DNA of 64,000 nt from Lysobacter ciconiae. GTDB taxonomy: Bacteria; Pseudomonadota; Gammaproteobacteria; Xanthomonadales; Xanthomonadaceae. Below are positions 49,499 to 57,405 of this stretch, one piece after another (positions within the stretch are counted from its first letter, which is position 1; each line of letters opens with the position of its first letter). The notes under the pieces were generated by a model. The model ran no database searches. It was not told the origin of the DNA and saw only the letters and a list, made by a program, of their open reading frames with translations. Made by a program: the position numbers and the translations under genes. The DNA lies in contig NZ_CP063656.1 in assembly GCF_015209725.1 (NCBI RefSeq), positions 1,409,001-1,473,000 on the forward strand, written 5' to 3'.

Positions 49499-50043
49499 TG
49501 CGCGCCTATCCGATGCATGCCCACCCACTGTTGGCGCTGACGATGGTTGCCGCCCTCGCGGCGCCTGCCGGGGTTGCCACGGCGGATCCGCCGCCAGCCT
49601 CACTGCCGGCGTTGGGGCCGGAGTGGAAGGCGCTGCCTGTTTCACGCCTGGAAACGATGCGCGGCGGATTCCAGCTGCCGTCGGGACTGCAACTGTCCTT
49701 TGGCATCGAGCGGGTGGTGCTGGTCAACGGCACCCAGGTTGCGTCAAGCCGCGTGGTCATTCCTGATCTGAGCAGGATCACTGCGGAACAGGCGCGCGAT
49801 CTCGCCCGCGTCCGCGAGGGGATGGTTGTCCAGATCGGTGACGGGAACACGTTCGCTTCATCAGGTGGCGCTGGATTGGTCAGCCAGGGCGCGGCGCTGG
49901 TAATCCAGAACGCATCCAGCGGCCAGGACATCAGCGCCCTTACCACGATCGATGTCGGCATCGGTTCGCTGGGCGCCATGCGCAGCGCGATGGCCAACGA
50001 GGCGCTGCAAACGGCCCTGCAGCGGGCACCGGGTGCGCCTTGA
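49498..50043 (+). CDS. exported protein with double-glycine motif (FapE position)
   Basis: 181 aa. Signal peptide LLALTMVAALAAPAGVATA. LPVSRLETMRGG ends at Gly56-Gly57, with Met at -4 and Leu at -7 and -12, an excellent C39 leader match. The rest has VVLVNGTQVASSRVVIPDL and ALVIQNASSGQDISALTTID, echoing the QN motif of the upstream exported proteins. ATG 49498 suits the GGGGG at 49486-49490; GTG 49495 is in frame directly before it and overlaps the peptidase stop. Function inferred only from context. Confidence 0.75.
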   Translation: MRAYPMHAHPLLALTMVAALAAPAGVATADPPPASLPALGPEWKALPVSRLETMRGGFQLPSGLQLSFGIERVVLVNGTQVASSRVVIPDLSRITAEQARDLARVREGMVVQIGDGNTFASSGGAGLVSQGAALVIQNASSGQDISALTTIDVGIGSLGAMRSAMANEALQTALQRAPGAP

Positions 50044-50088
50044 AGGCATCGCGACGTCACCTCCCGAAGTGATCGAACAGGAAGGCCC

Positions 50089-51468
50089 ATGAGCAAACGG
50101 ATGCGGCACATGGTGGCCCTTGCGTTGCTGGCGCCCTGCCTGACGCTGCTGGGCACCGGCAGGGCGAGGGCGCAGGACGGCGGGGCGGATACGGGCCAGG
50201 GCGACCGTCTGGACTCGCTGCAGCTGCGCCTGGATCAGCAAACGGTCCAGCTGGAGGATCTTCGGTCGCAACTGCAGGTCCAGGAACACAGCGTTGCCGA
50301 GCTTCGCCAGACGCTCGCCGATGAGCGGCTGGCCGGAGCTCGCGCGCGCGGTGTGGTCGGTACGACGCAGGACGCCGAACGACCGAACGCGACGGGGGCG
50401 TCCGTCGCGTCGGCCGACAACGCCCGATCCGCCCAAGACCCCGAACGCCGGCCGCAGCCGGTCGGCCGTGCGCCGGAACAGGACCTGCGGCCGCCTGAAG
50501 TCGCACAGATATTCGAACAGCCCGGCGTGCTGACTCCGCCGGGCAAGTTCGTCCTGGAACCGTCGCTGCAATACGGCTATTCCTCCAGCAACCGCGTCGC
50601 CCTGGTCGGCTATACGGTCATTCCGGCGATCCTGATCGGACTGATCGACGTGCGCCAGGTCAAGACCACCACCGGCACGGCCACCATGACCGCGCGTTAC
50701 GGGCTGAGTAACCGCTTGGAGCTCGAAGCGCGGGTCCCCTACGTCTACACCAGCGCGGGTACGGTGAGCCGGGAGATCTTTACCGGCAGCGCGCTCGACA
50801 AGGTGTTCAACGCCCATGGCGAAGGGATCGGTGATGTGGAGGCGACCGTCCGCTACCAGTTGAACCGGGGCGGGCCGGACAAAGCGTTCTACGTTGGCTG
50901 GCTGCGCTACAAATCCAATACCGGCAAGGACCCGTTCGAAGTGGTCACAGACTGCGTGACCCGCTGCGTCGCCAACGCGACCGGAACCGGATTGCCGCTG
51001 CAACTGCCGACGGGCAGCGGTTTCCAGTCCATCCAGCCCGGGCTCACGTGGCTGTACCCCTCGGACCCGGTCGTATTTTTTGGCAGCTTCAGTTACCTGC
51101 ACAATTTCGCCCGTCACGACGTGTCGCGAACCGTGCTTACCGGCGCGCCCGAGGGCTATCCCCAGACGGCCACCGATCCGATTGGCGACGTCGACGCGGG
51201 CGATATCTGGGGCTTCAACGTCGGGATGGGGCTGGCGCTGAACGAGAAAGCGTCGATCAGCATCGGCTACGACACCAGCCTGGTCGGCAAGACCCAGCAG
51301 AACGGGGCAGACGCGCCCGGCGCGGTGCGCGTCACCCTGGGCACGCTGCTGCTTGGCGCGTCCTACCGCTACAGCGAGCGCTACACGCTCAATGTCTCGC
51401 TAGGGGTCGGCGTGACCCGCGACACGCCTGATGCCACCCTGACGGCGCGGGTTCCCATGACGTTCTGA
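50089..51468 (+). CDS. outer-membrane transporter with N-terminal coiled coil (FapF-like)
   Basis: 459 aa. Signal peptide LALLAPCLTLLGTGRARA. Residues ~38-82 are heptad-rich (LDSLQLRLDQQTVQLEDLRS), a coiled coil; a Pro-rich linker and RPPEVAQIFEQPGVLTPPGK follow, then a beta-barrel (FVLEPSLQYGYSSSNRVAL, ATMTARYGLSNRLELEARVP) ending in MTF with terminal Phe. This layout (periplasmic coiled coil plus barrel, ~430 aa) is that of FapF, the trimeric amyloid secretion pore. Last gene of the operon; ATG 50089. Confidence 0.83.
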   Translation: MSKRMRHMVALALLAPCLTLLGTGRARAQDGGADTGQGDRLDSLQLRLDQQTVQLEDLRSQLQVQEHSVAELRQTLADERLAGARARGVVGTTQDAERPNATGASVASADNARSAQDPERRPQPVGRAPEQDLRPPEVAQIFEQPGVLTPPGKFVLEPSLQYGYSSSNRVALVGYTVIPAILIGLIDVRQVKTTTGTATMTARYGLSNRLELEARVPYVYTSAGTVSREIFTGSALDKVFNAHGEGIGDVEATVRYQLNRGGPDKAFYVGWLRYKSNTGKDPFEVVTDCVTRCVANATGTGLPLQLPTGSGFQSIQPGLTWLYPSDPVVFFGSFSYLHNFARHDVSRTVLTGAPEGYPQTATDPIGDVDAGDIWGFNVGMGLALNEKASISIGYDTSLVGKTQQNGADAPGAVRVTLGTLLLGASYRYSERYTLNVSLGVGVTRDTPDATLTARVPMTF

Positions 51469-51491
51469 GCATGACCTTCTGAGCATCGCGG

Positions 51492-52076
51492 CTAGCGCGG
51501 GCGTGAAGTCCCCGACAGCCGGGACACGTGCGGATTGCCGGGCACGTACCAGCGCCACGGCAGTTCGGTCGCGCGGGTAATGCCTATCCGTGGGCTGGAA
51601 ACCGGGTGCGGCGGGGGAGGGCAGCCGTCCCCAAGCAGCCGGATCGGGCCGCGGAGCAGGTCGGTGCCGTCATCCTCGCCACTGATGCCCAATGCCTGGG
51701 CGAGCCGCGCAGGGCCGCGGCACAGGTCCAGGTCGCTGCGCGCCTTGCCCCGCGCCTCCCGCATCCGCTCCAGCCCGGCAACCGGCTCCAGAGCGCGGAT
51801 CAGCACCGCAGTGCCCTGTCCCTCCTGGCCGCAGACCACGTTCGCACACCAGTGGATGCCGTAGCTGAGATAGACGTACAGGTGGCCAGGCGGGCCGAAC
51901 ATCGTCGCGTTGCGAAGCGTCGGTCCGCGGTGGGAATGGGACGCCGGATCGCCGGAATCGGTGTAGGCCTCGACTTCGACGATCCGACCGGCGCGACCGT
52001 CCGTGGTCACCAGCAACTTGTTCAGCAGCGCCGGCGCCAGTTCGGTCGCCGGTCGCTGGTAGAAGTCCAGGGGCAA
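51492..52076 (-). CDS. DNA-3-methyladenine glycosylase (AAG/MPG family)
   Basis: 194 aa. Removes alkylated and deaminated purines. AAG-family motifs: RIVEVEAYTDSGDPASHS (catalytic Glu region), TLRNATMFGPPGHLYVYLSYGIHWCANVV, AVLIRALEP, and LCRGPARLAQALG. ATG 52076. Convergent with the amyloid-like operon, so it is a separate unit. Confidence 0.93.
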   Translation of the reverse strand: MPLDFYQRPATELAPALLNKLLVTTDGRAGRIVEVEAYTDSGDPASHSHRGPTLRNATMFGPPGHLYVYLSYGIHWCANVVCGQEGQGTAVLIRALEPVAGLERMREARGKARSDLDLCRGPARLAQALGISGEDDGTDLLRGPIRLLGDGCPPPPHPVSSPRIGITRATELPWRWYVPGNPHVSRLSGTSRPR

Positions 52077-52153
52077 GACACTGGCATCCCGGGCGAGGGC
52101 ATTTCCGATGGCTGCGATCGCGTCCAGCTTCTGTCCTCCAGTGTCCTCCAGGT

Positions 52154-52606
52154 TCAGTCCTCGGCGATGGGCTCGCTGGCCAGTCTCGCCTGGCGGCCCA
52201 CGCTGCTCAACAGGTTCATTGCCACCAGCAGTCCGCGGCGGGCATCCTCGTCACGGTTGAACGCCCGGATCCCCTGCCACAGGGTGGGCGGGGTCTCCAC
52301 CGCGCCAGCCAGGGCCGCCGAATGGCGGGTGATGTTGTTCAGGTTCCAGGCGCCAGCGACGACGTCTTCGTAGCCCTTCATGAGCTTCTGGACCATCGCG
52401 TCATCGGCCATGTCGACCACGTCCGACACCGCCGACAACAGGTCGACAACGTTGTGCAGCCGTTTGCCCTGCAGCAGCGGAGCCAGCTTGGCGACGATGT
52501 CGGAAATGCCTTCCAGCGTAGCCCGATCGTTCAGCTCCGGCGATTGGCGCGCCAGATCCGCGAGTGACTGCATCGGCTGGGGCGTCGTTTCAATTTCCTT
52601 GTTCAT
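52154..52606 (-). CDS. DUF1641 protein
   Basis: 150 aa, helical. The DUF1641 core is visible (LHNVVDLLSAVSDVVDMADDAMVQKLMKGYED), followed by RDEDARRGLLVAMNLLSSVGRQ. The family occurs beside SQR-like flavoproteins and formate dehydrogenases, with unknown role. ATG 52606 is preferred to 52630 because it follows the flavoprotein stop by 10 bases with a ribosome site. Confidence 0.85.
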   Translation of the reverse strand: MNKEIETTPQPMQSLADLARQSPELNDRATLEGISDIVAKLAPLLQGKRLHNVVDLLSAVSDVVDMADDAMVQKLMKGYEDVVAGAWNLNNITRHSAALAGAVETPPTLWQGIRAFNRDEDARRGLLVAMNLLSSVGRQARLASEPIAED

Positions 52607-52616
52607 GGTGTTCTCC

Positions 52617-53807
52617 TCAGACCAGGCCACGGGCGACGGACCAGTACACGCCGCGGTTGAATCCCTTGCGCATCAGCCCGCCGATCTTGGTGGCCGGGGT
52701 GGGTTGCACGTCCTTGTCGTAGTCGTACCAGAGCGGCATGCCCGCCTCCAGTCCCATCTGCGCGATTGCCTGCACCTTGCCGTCGTATTCGGCCACCGTG
52801 TGCCCCAGTCGGATGAGTCCCGCGATGTTGTCGCAGATCACCGGCGCCTGGTTGTGGCAGCTGCCGCCGGCCTTGCTGATCGGCAGGTCCACCGTATCGC
52901 CCATCGGGAATACGTTGGGGAACCCGTCCATCTGCAGCGTCAGGCGATCGGTCGGCAGCCAGCCTTCGTTGTTGGGCGCCTGCGAGATGCCGGAATTGAG
53001 CACCGCATCGACCGCGCGGATCGGCGGAGTCTGCATCAGGATGTCGAAGGGCTCCTCGCCACCTTCCTCGGAGTAGGCGACCTTGGCGTCCGGGTCGACG
53101 CGATTGAGCGTGAAGCCGCGCTTGTACTCGATCCCCTTGGACTCGAACACGCCCGGAAGAACCTCGCCGACGTCCCGTTGCAGGAACAGGCAGTTGCGCA
53201 GCAGCTGGGAGATGGTCGGGTAGGTGTAGACGATCTCCACCTGGTCGCGAACGCCGCGCTTGCGCAGCAGATCGTCCAGCATCAGGGTGGTCTCCATCGG
53301 CGCGATACCGCACTGATGGGGCACGTTGGGCGTCTGCGGGAAGGTCACGCCGATGAAGATGCGGCCCTTCTCGATCGTTCGCAGCTTGTTGTAAAGCTTC
53401 AGCGCGGGATCGTGCTGGTAGAAGTGGTCGCCGCCCTCGGCGAGGCCTTCGATGCGCTCGGGGGAGGGGATGCAGCCGGTCGACACCACCAGGTAGTCGT
53501 AGCTGTGGTCGGCGCCCGATTTGGTGCGCAGGCGGCTGTCCTTGAAGTCGAACGCGCTGACCTCGTCAAGGATGAAATTCACCTCCGGGCGCAGCAGCGA
53601 CGTCTGCCGGCGGCGCAGTTCGTTCTTGTAGAACATGCCAAAGGCCACGTACATGAAGGCCGGCTTGTAGTAATGCCACGGGCTATTGGAAATCAGGGAT
53701 ACGCGAACTTCGCCGCGACGGATCTCCGGATAGAGTTTGGCGACGAGGCTGTTGGCGGTCATGGTGCCGCCGATCCCTCCGCCGATCACGAAAATATCCT
53801 TTTTCAC
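52617..53807 (-). CDS. sulfide:quinone oxidoreductase-like FAD flavoprotein
   Basis: 396 aa. FAD motif DIFVIGGGIGGTMTANSLV, SQR-type cysteines Cys112 (VVSTGCIPSP), Cys166 (VPHQCGIAP) and a third Cys in GGSCHNQAPV, then FPMGDTVDLP as second FAD motif. Resembles type III-like SQRs that oxidise sulfide or persulfide into the quinone pool. ATG 53807 overlaps the IscU-like stop. The family is broad, so the substrate is not certain. Confidence 0.85.
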   Translation of the reverse strand: MKKDIFVIGGGIGGTMTANSLVAKLYPEIRRGEVRVSLISNSPWHYYKPAFMYVAFGMFYKNELRRRQTSLLRPEVNFILDEVSAFDFKDSRLRTKSGADHSYDYLVVSTGCIPSPERIEGLAEGGDHFYQHDPALKLYNKLRTIEKGRIFIGVTFPQTPNVPHQCGIAPMETTLMLDDLLRKRGVRDQVEIVYTYPTISQLLRNCLFLQRDVGEVLPGVFESKGIEYKRGFTLNRVDPDAKVAYSEEGGEEPFDILMQTPPIRAVDAVLNSGISQAPNNEGWLPTDRLTLQMDGFPNVFPMGDTVDLPISKAGGSCHNQAPVICDNIAGLIRLGHTVAEYDGKVQAIAQMGLEAGMPLWYDYDKDVQPTPATKIGGLMRKGFNRGVYWSVARGLV

Positions 53808-54262
53808 ACGGACTCTCCTTCAGTTGCGCCTCCGCCAGGGGCGTCGTCATTGGCGAACAGTTTCTGGAACGCGACAAACGGCAGCAAAATCGCTCCATGT
53901 CGCGCACTGTGCTGCCTGGCGGCGGCGAAAATCTCGACTTCAGGCCAGTCGAGTGGGGCATCGGGTTCGGATGAACCCGAAAGTAGTTTCTCAAGCTGGG
54001 TCTGGACGCGAGCCAGGCCGGCGGCGTCCATGCCGATCGCGCGCTGCGCGGCGATGGCGGTGGCGGCCTGTCCCAGCGAGCAGGCGCGGACGCGGTAACC
54101 GACGTCGGCAACACGACCGTCCACTATTTCCGCATCGAGGGTCAATTTGCTGCCGCAGAGCTCGCTGTATACGTCAACAGTGCGGGCAGGCGGCGCCAGC
54201 AGGCGTTTGTCTTTTCGCACCCGCGGCACGTACTTCTTCAGTGCCTTGTAAAGCGTTTCCAT
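53804..54262 (-). CDS. IscU/NifU-N-like iron-sulfur scaffold lacking the third cysteine
   Basis: 152 aa. The NifU_N fold has Cys36 (SELCGSKLTLDAEIVDG) and Cys61 (VRACSLGQAATAIAAQRAIG). The usual third ligand pair His-Cys is His122-Gly123 here (ARHGAILLPF), and the Asp after the first Cys is absent. It may therefore be a carrier or regulatory relative rather than a full scaffold. First gene of a three-gene operon with the SQR-like protein and DUF1641. ATG 54262. Confidence 0.8.
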   Translation of the reverse strand: METLYKALKKYVPRVRKDKRLLAPPARTVDVYSELCGSKLTLDAEIVDGRVADVGYRVRACSLGQAATAIAAQRAIGMDAAGLARVQTQLEKLLSGSSEPDAPLDWPEVEIFAAARQHSARHGAILLPFVAFQKLFANDDAPGGGATEGESV

Positions 54263-54884
54263 TGAGGGCGCATCAACGGGATGGGTGATCGGGCGTCTCC
54301 TCGAGCGATGTCAACTACCGTAGCACGGCGTCCGCCGAGGGCTGACCGGCGGTGGTCAGTCCAGCGAGGTTTGCGGGCGGCGCTCCGGGTGTTGAGCGCA
54401 TGCAAGTGGGGTCACACTAAGATATTGATTTGTAAAGATATTCAGTTGCGGGTGTCCCCGCTCTTCCGCTCCAGCCTCCGCAAACTGGGGGGTACAGCCT
54501 TGAGAGTTCTGCAGTGCGATGGGTACAGCGCAGAGAGTCCTGCAGTCCGACGGGGACAGTGAAAGAGGCGGCGCAGGCTAACGGGCGCACCTTTAGTGAC
54601 AGCTCTGCGCCGCCACCGCTAGCTGTGACCTCTCAGTAGGCCGGTGATCCGAGTGGTCCCGGAGCACTGGAGGTGCGAGCCTCAAGCATCCCAACGGCTC
54701 GGATGAATCTGCATAAACATGCCCGTCCTACGCCTCGCTAGCGAGGCCCCTCTCGTCGCAACGGGTACGCGAGCGCAAATCGAAATGAGCGTCCGCACTG
54801 CAGACATATCGCTCGGCGGTTCCCGGGAGTGGTCTCCGTCTTGCGTCTCTGATCATTCGCGCCACCACCGCCTGGTGTATGCAG
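54263..54884. other. non-coding junction between the scaffold operon and the Tn7-like element
   Basis: 622 bases without a credible gene. It holds three 31-bp-spaced repeats (54490-54559), an 8-bp TGTCCCCG/CGGGGACA inverted pair (54453-54460, 54550-54557 region), a 10-bp inverted repeat GGCGGCGCAG/CTGCGCCGCC (54567-54576, 54605-54614) and a 16-bp palindrome GCCTCGCTAGCGAGGC (54732-54747). The left transposon end probably lies here. Confidence 0.6.
54490..54559. repeat. 31-bp direct repeats, candidate TnsB-binding sites
   Basis: GGGTACAG begins at 54490 and 54521, and GGGGACAG at 54552, exactly 31 bases apart. The first two units agree at about 25 of 31 positions, and all three share ACAG-N4-(G/A)AGAG. 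The array lies ~325 bases outside the tniQ 3' end, where Tn7 carries three TnsB sites in its left end. Confidence 0.55.
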
Positions 54885-56369
54885 CTAGCGAGCTTTCGAA
54901 CGCGACTTGCGACGCCCACCCCCGTAGCGCTCCCGCCGCTTGTTCGCGTCGTCGGCCGCTTGGATCAGCTCCGCCTCTTGGTACGCGCCACGGCGGAGCG
55001 GCTCCCAAACGGCCCGAATTCGATCGAGCCGGCCACTCTTCCTTCGGACGATCAGCCAAGGTTGGGTCAGGTGCGGGGCGTCCCGCTCCATGGCGAAAAG
55101 CGCGGGGATGCGTGGCGCCAAAACGCAACGCAGCCCTTCGGCGTATCCCCGGGCCAATAGCTGGGTGCAGACCCGGAGTAGCAGATCGAGCTCCTCGGGA
55201 GTCGACTGGCTGTGGAAATCAGAAAGCGATCGCCCAAGCGTCGCTGCGTCTACGAGTTGCACGGGAGGCCGGTAGGCCACGGGATGCATACACATCAGAT
55301 TGAGGAACTCCCCGGCGCTGGTCCGCCAAGGCGGTAAGACGGACACCTCCGCCGAGAGCGCCCGCTCGGCTGGTTCGAACGAGGCAAGAGCGTCGATACC
55401 GGCGCCGGCCAAGAACAGCGTCATCTCCCCATCTGCTAAGGTCTTGACCGGCAGCTTGAGAGCGAGATCCGCCGCTACGCATGCGCACGAGGCGCTTTGT
55501 GCCGGCGACAGCCGCAAAAAACCAGGGCGCTCCCGTCTGAGTGTGTCCAGTTCCCTCAGAGTGTTCAACGCTCCATCTGCGCGGCGTATTGTCGTAGCCC
55601 ACTCGCGGGTGTGGAGCGCACCCGAGGGAGCGCCCAACGCTTTCCACGCCCGTGGCAGCCGGACGAGCGCTGCAAATGCGGACCTCGGGTCGCCTGCCAA
55701 CGGGGGCGTCGTCAGGGCCCACACAGCACGCTCCTGCTCTGCCCATGTCAGATACGTCTCGAGGAAGGTTGCCGCACCGATCGGTGGCCCTGCGGCGCGC
55801 TTGAGGGCGGCGCGGGTGTCCAGTAAAGCATGTCCACACGCGCATACTAGATTCCGGTCGAACTCCCAATTTGCATTTACTGGCGCAGTTAACCCGCAAT
55901 TGCCGCACGTGGTCTGAAGTGGGTCTCCGTGCCAGGGGCAGCAAGCAAACCAAGGCAGCTGGTGGAGGAGCGTGTGATAGCCGCTCTGAAGACATTCGGG
56001 ACAGAAACGAAAGGCCCAACCCTCAGCCAAGAGCGTGGACGGCGCGGCGAACGGGAACCACGCCGACAGATTCCAAGAAGCGGGTGGGGCTGGCAGACAC
56101 AAGGCGTGTGCCAGTTTCTCCTTGCGCGCATCAGAGAACGTCATTACTGACGACAGGTCCTGAGAACGCTGGGTCCTCAAGCCCAACAGCCGGGCCAGAT
56201 CAATCGGTTCCATTGCATTGAGCCGGATCAGCCGCGACACGGCGCCAAATGCCGAACTGTGGGGCACGGAGGAGAGATCAGCGCCGACGAAAGGAGACGA
56301 CCGAACGATCGCGTGCGGGCTGAGCGCCCTAGCATGCGCATCATCGCGCAAAACGATGGGCCTGCTCAT
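54885..56369 (-). CDS. TniQ/TnsD-family target-selection protein
   Basis: 494 aa, close to Tn7 TnsD (508 aa) rather than short TniQ. Zinc-finger residues: Cys123-x-x-Cys126 (RFCPEC), Cys144-x-x-His147 (CPWH), Cys155-x-x-Cys158 (TCGNCG), Cys176-x-Cys178 (LVCACGH). The long C-terminal half would recognise the target site, and the tail is Arg/Lys-rich. The ATG at 56369 overlaps the TnsC-like stop. The attachment site it would read is not identifiable here. Confidence 0.88.
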   Translation of the reverse strand: MSRPIVLRDDAHARALSPHAIVRSSPFVGADLSSVPHSSAFGAVSRLIRLNAMEPIDLARLLGLRTQRSQDLSSVMTFSDARKEKLAHALCLPAPPASWNLSAWFPFAAPSTLLAEGWAFRFCPECLQSGYHTLLHQLPWFACCPWHGDPLQTTCGNCGLTAPVNANWEFDRNLVCACGHALLDTRAALKRAAGPPIGAATFLETYLTWAEQERAVWALTTPPLAGDPRSAFAALVRLPRAWKALGAPSGALHTREWATTIRRADGALNTLRELDTLRRERPGFLRLSPAQSASCACVAADLALKLPVKTLADGEMTLFLAGAGIDALASFEPAERALSAEVSVLPPWRTSAGEFLNLMCMHPVAYRPPVQLVDAATLGRSLSDFHSQSTPEELDLLLRVCTQLLARGYAEGLRCVLAPRIPALFAMERDAPHLTQPWLIVRRKSGRLDRIRAVWEPLRRGAYQEAELIQAADDANKRRERYGGGRRKSRSKAR

Positions 56370-57355
56370 GCCGGAACCCTGATGCGACCGGGCTCAATCT
56401 CCAGATACCCAACTCGTATCAGTGCATCACGGATCTGGATCTCAGTGAGTTCGTGAAACTCGGGGTCTTCGTACGCAATTCGAACCAGCACGTAGTACAC
56501 GAAGCGCTCGAAGGTAAGCATCGGCCATTCCACTACCTCCCCGAGTGAGCTTTCTGTGCGAACCTCGTTTATCACCTTGCGGATCAGGTCGATCTGGGTG
56601 CTCAGCCGCCAACCATTGGCCCATGCCGTCGGAGAAAAGTACTGGGTAAAGGTAACTCCTGAACCTGCGGGCCACACTAGGATCTCGTCGTACTCTCGAA
56701 ACGCGAGTGCGACGTCCGACATGTACCGCTCTTCGCGCTCGAGCTCCGGGATATCCCAGAGCAGCCCGGTGAAATGGTGGGAGGTGGTGAAGTAACGACC
56801 GGCGATATGGCGCGGCGGCATCCTGTCCAAGCCCGACCGCAGGCTCTGACCCGAATCGGTTTGGTTGATAAAAAAGAAGAAGACTCGCCCCCATTTCTCG
56901 AGCTCGTTGCCAATCGAGACAATGTGCTCGAACTCCTCCATTGTGAGGCGATTCGCTTCGTTGATGCCCACGCAAACCACATCGGCCCCCACGCGGCTTG
57001 CCTCGTTGCGCCACATGTTCGCCACGCGCATGAGAGTCGCGTTGCTCGTTGCGCTGGTGGGCACCGTTTGACCGTCCTGCAGGAGGAACGAGCTGAAAAA
57101 GTAGCCTTCGCCTGGCTTGGTGGGCCTGCTGTACGTGTACTCAACCATGCAGAGGGGGAAAGGCCGCCAAGCATCGGTCTGGACCAGCTGACGAAAAGCA
57201 TACGTCTTTCCAAAACGGCCGTGACTATCCACCCAGATGGCGTCGGCGCCCATTTCCAGACTATTTTTCGCGTCTCCGGCCAGCCGTTCGCCGGGCCCCG
57301 TGATGATGAGGGGCCGCTTCGATCGCAGCATCGGATGCAACTCGGTGGTTTTCAT
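56366..57355 (-). CDS. TnsC/TniB-like AAA ATPase with altered Walker B
   Basis: 329 aa. The P-loop is SHGRFGKT (Gly49-Lys50-Thr51), missing the first Gly of GxxGxGKT. The Walker B region reads VVCVGINEANRL (131-134 INEA), where TnsC-type ATPases have DEA: the Mg-binding Asp is Asn, while the catalytic Glu is kept. A sensor-like FFFFINQTDS follows. TnsC couples target choice to the transposase. ATG 57355; 50 bases after tnsB. Could be a divergent but working family or a weakened one. Confidence 0.82.
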   Translation of the reverse strand: MKTTELHPMLRSKRPLIITGPGERLAGDAKNSLEMGADAIWVDSHGRFGKTYAFRQLVQTDAWRPFPLCMVEYTYSRPTKPGEGYFFSSFLLQDGQTVPTSATSNATLMRVANMWRNEASRVGADVVCVGINEANRLTMEEFEHIVSIGNELEKWGRVFFFFINQTDSGQSLRSGLDRMPPRHIAGRYFTTSHHFTGLLWDIPELEREERYMSDVALAFREYDEILVWPAGSGVTFTQYFSPTAWANGWRLSTQIDLIRKVINEVRTESSLGEVVEWPMLTFERFVYYVLVRIAYEDPEFHELTEIQIRDALIRVGYLEIEPGRIRVPA

Positions 57356-57405
57356 GTCAACTCCTTCGGGTGCATTTCGCCCGGTAAAATCTCGCTAGCT
57401 CGGCT

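Noticed and set aside
54719..55303. 194-codon plus-strand frame near the end of tniQ
   Set aside because: Overlaps the zinc-finger TniQ gene antisense and lacks any recognisable domain.
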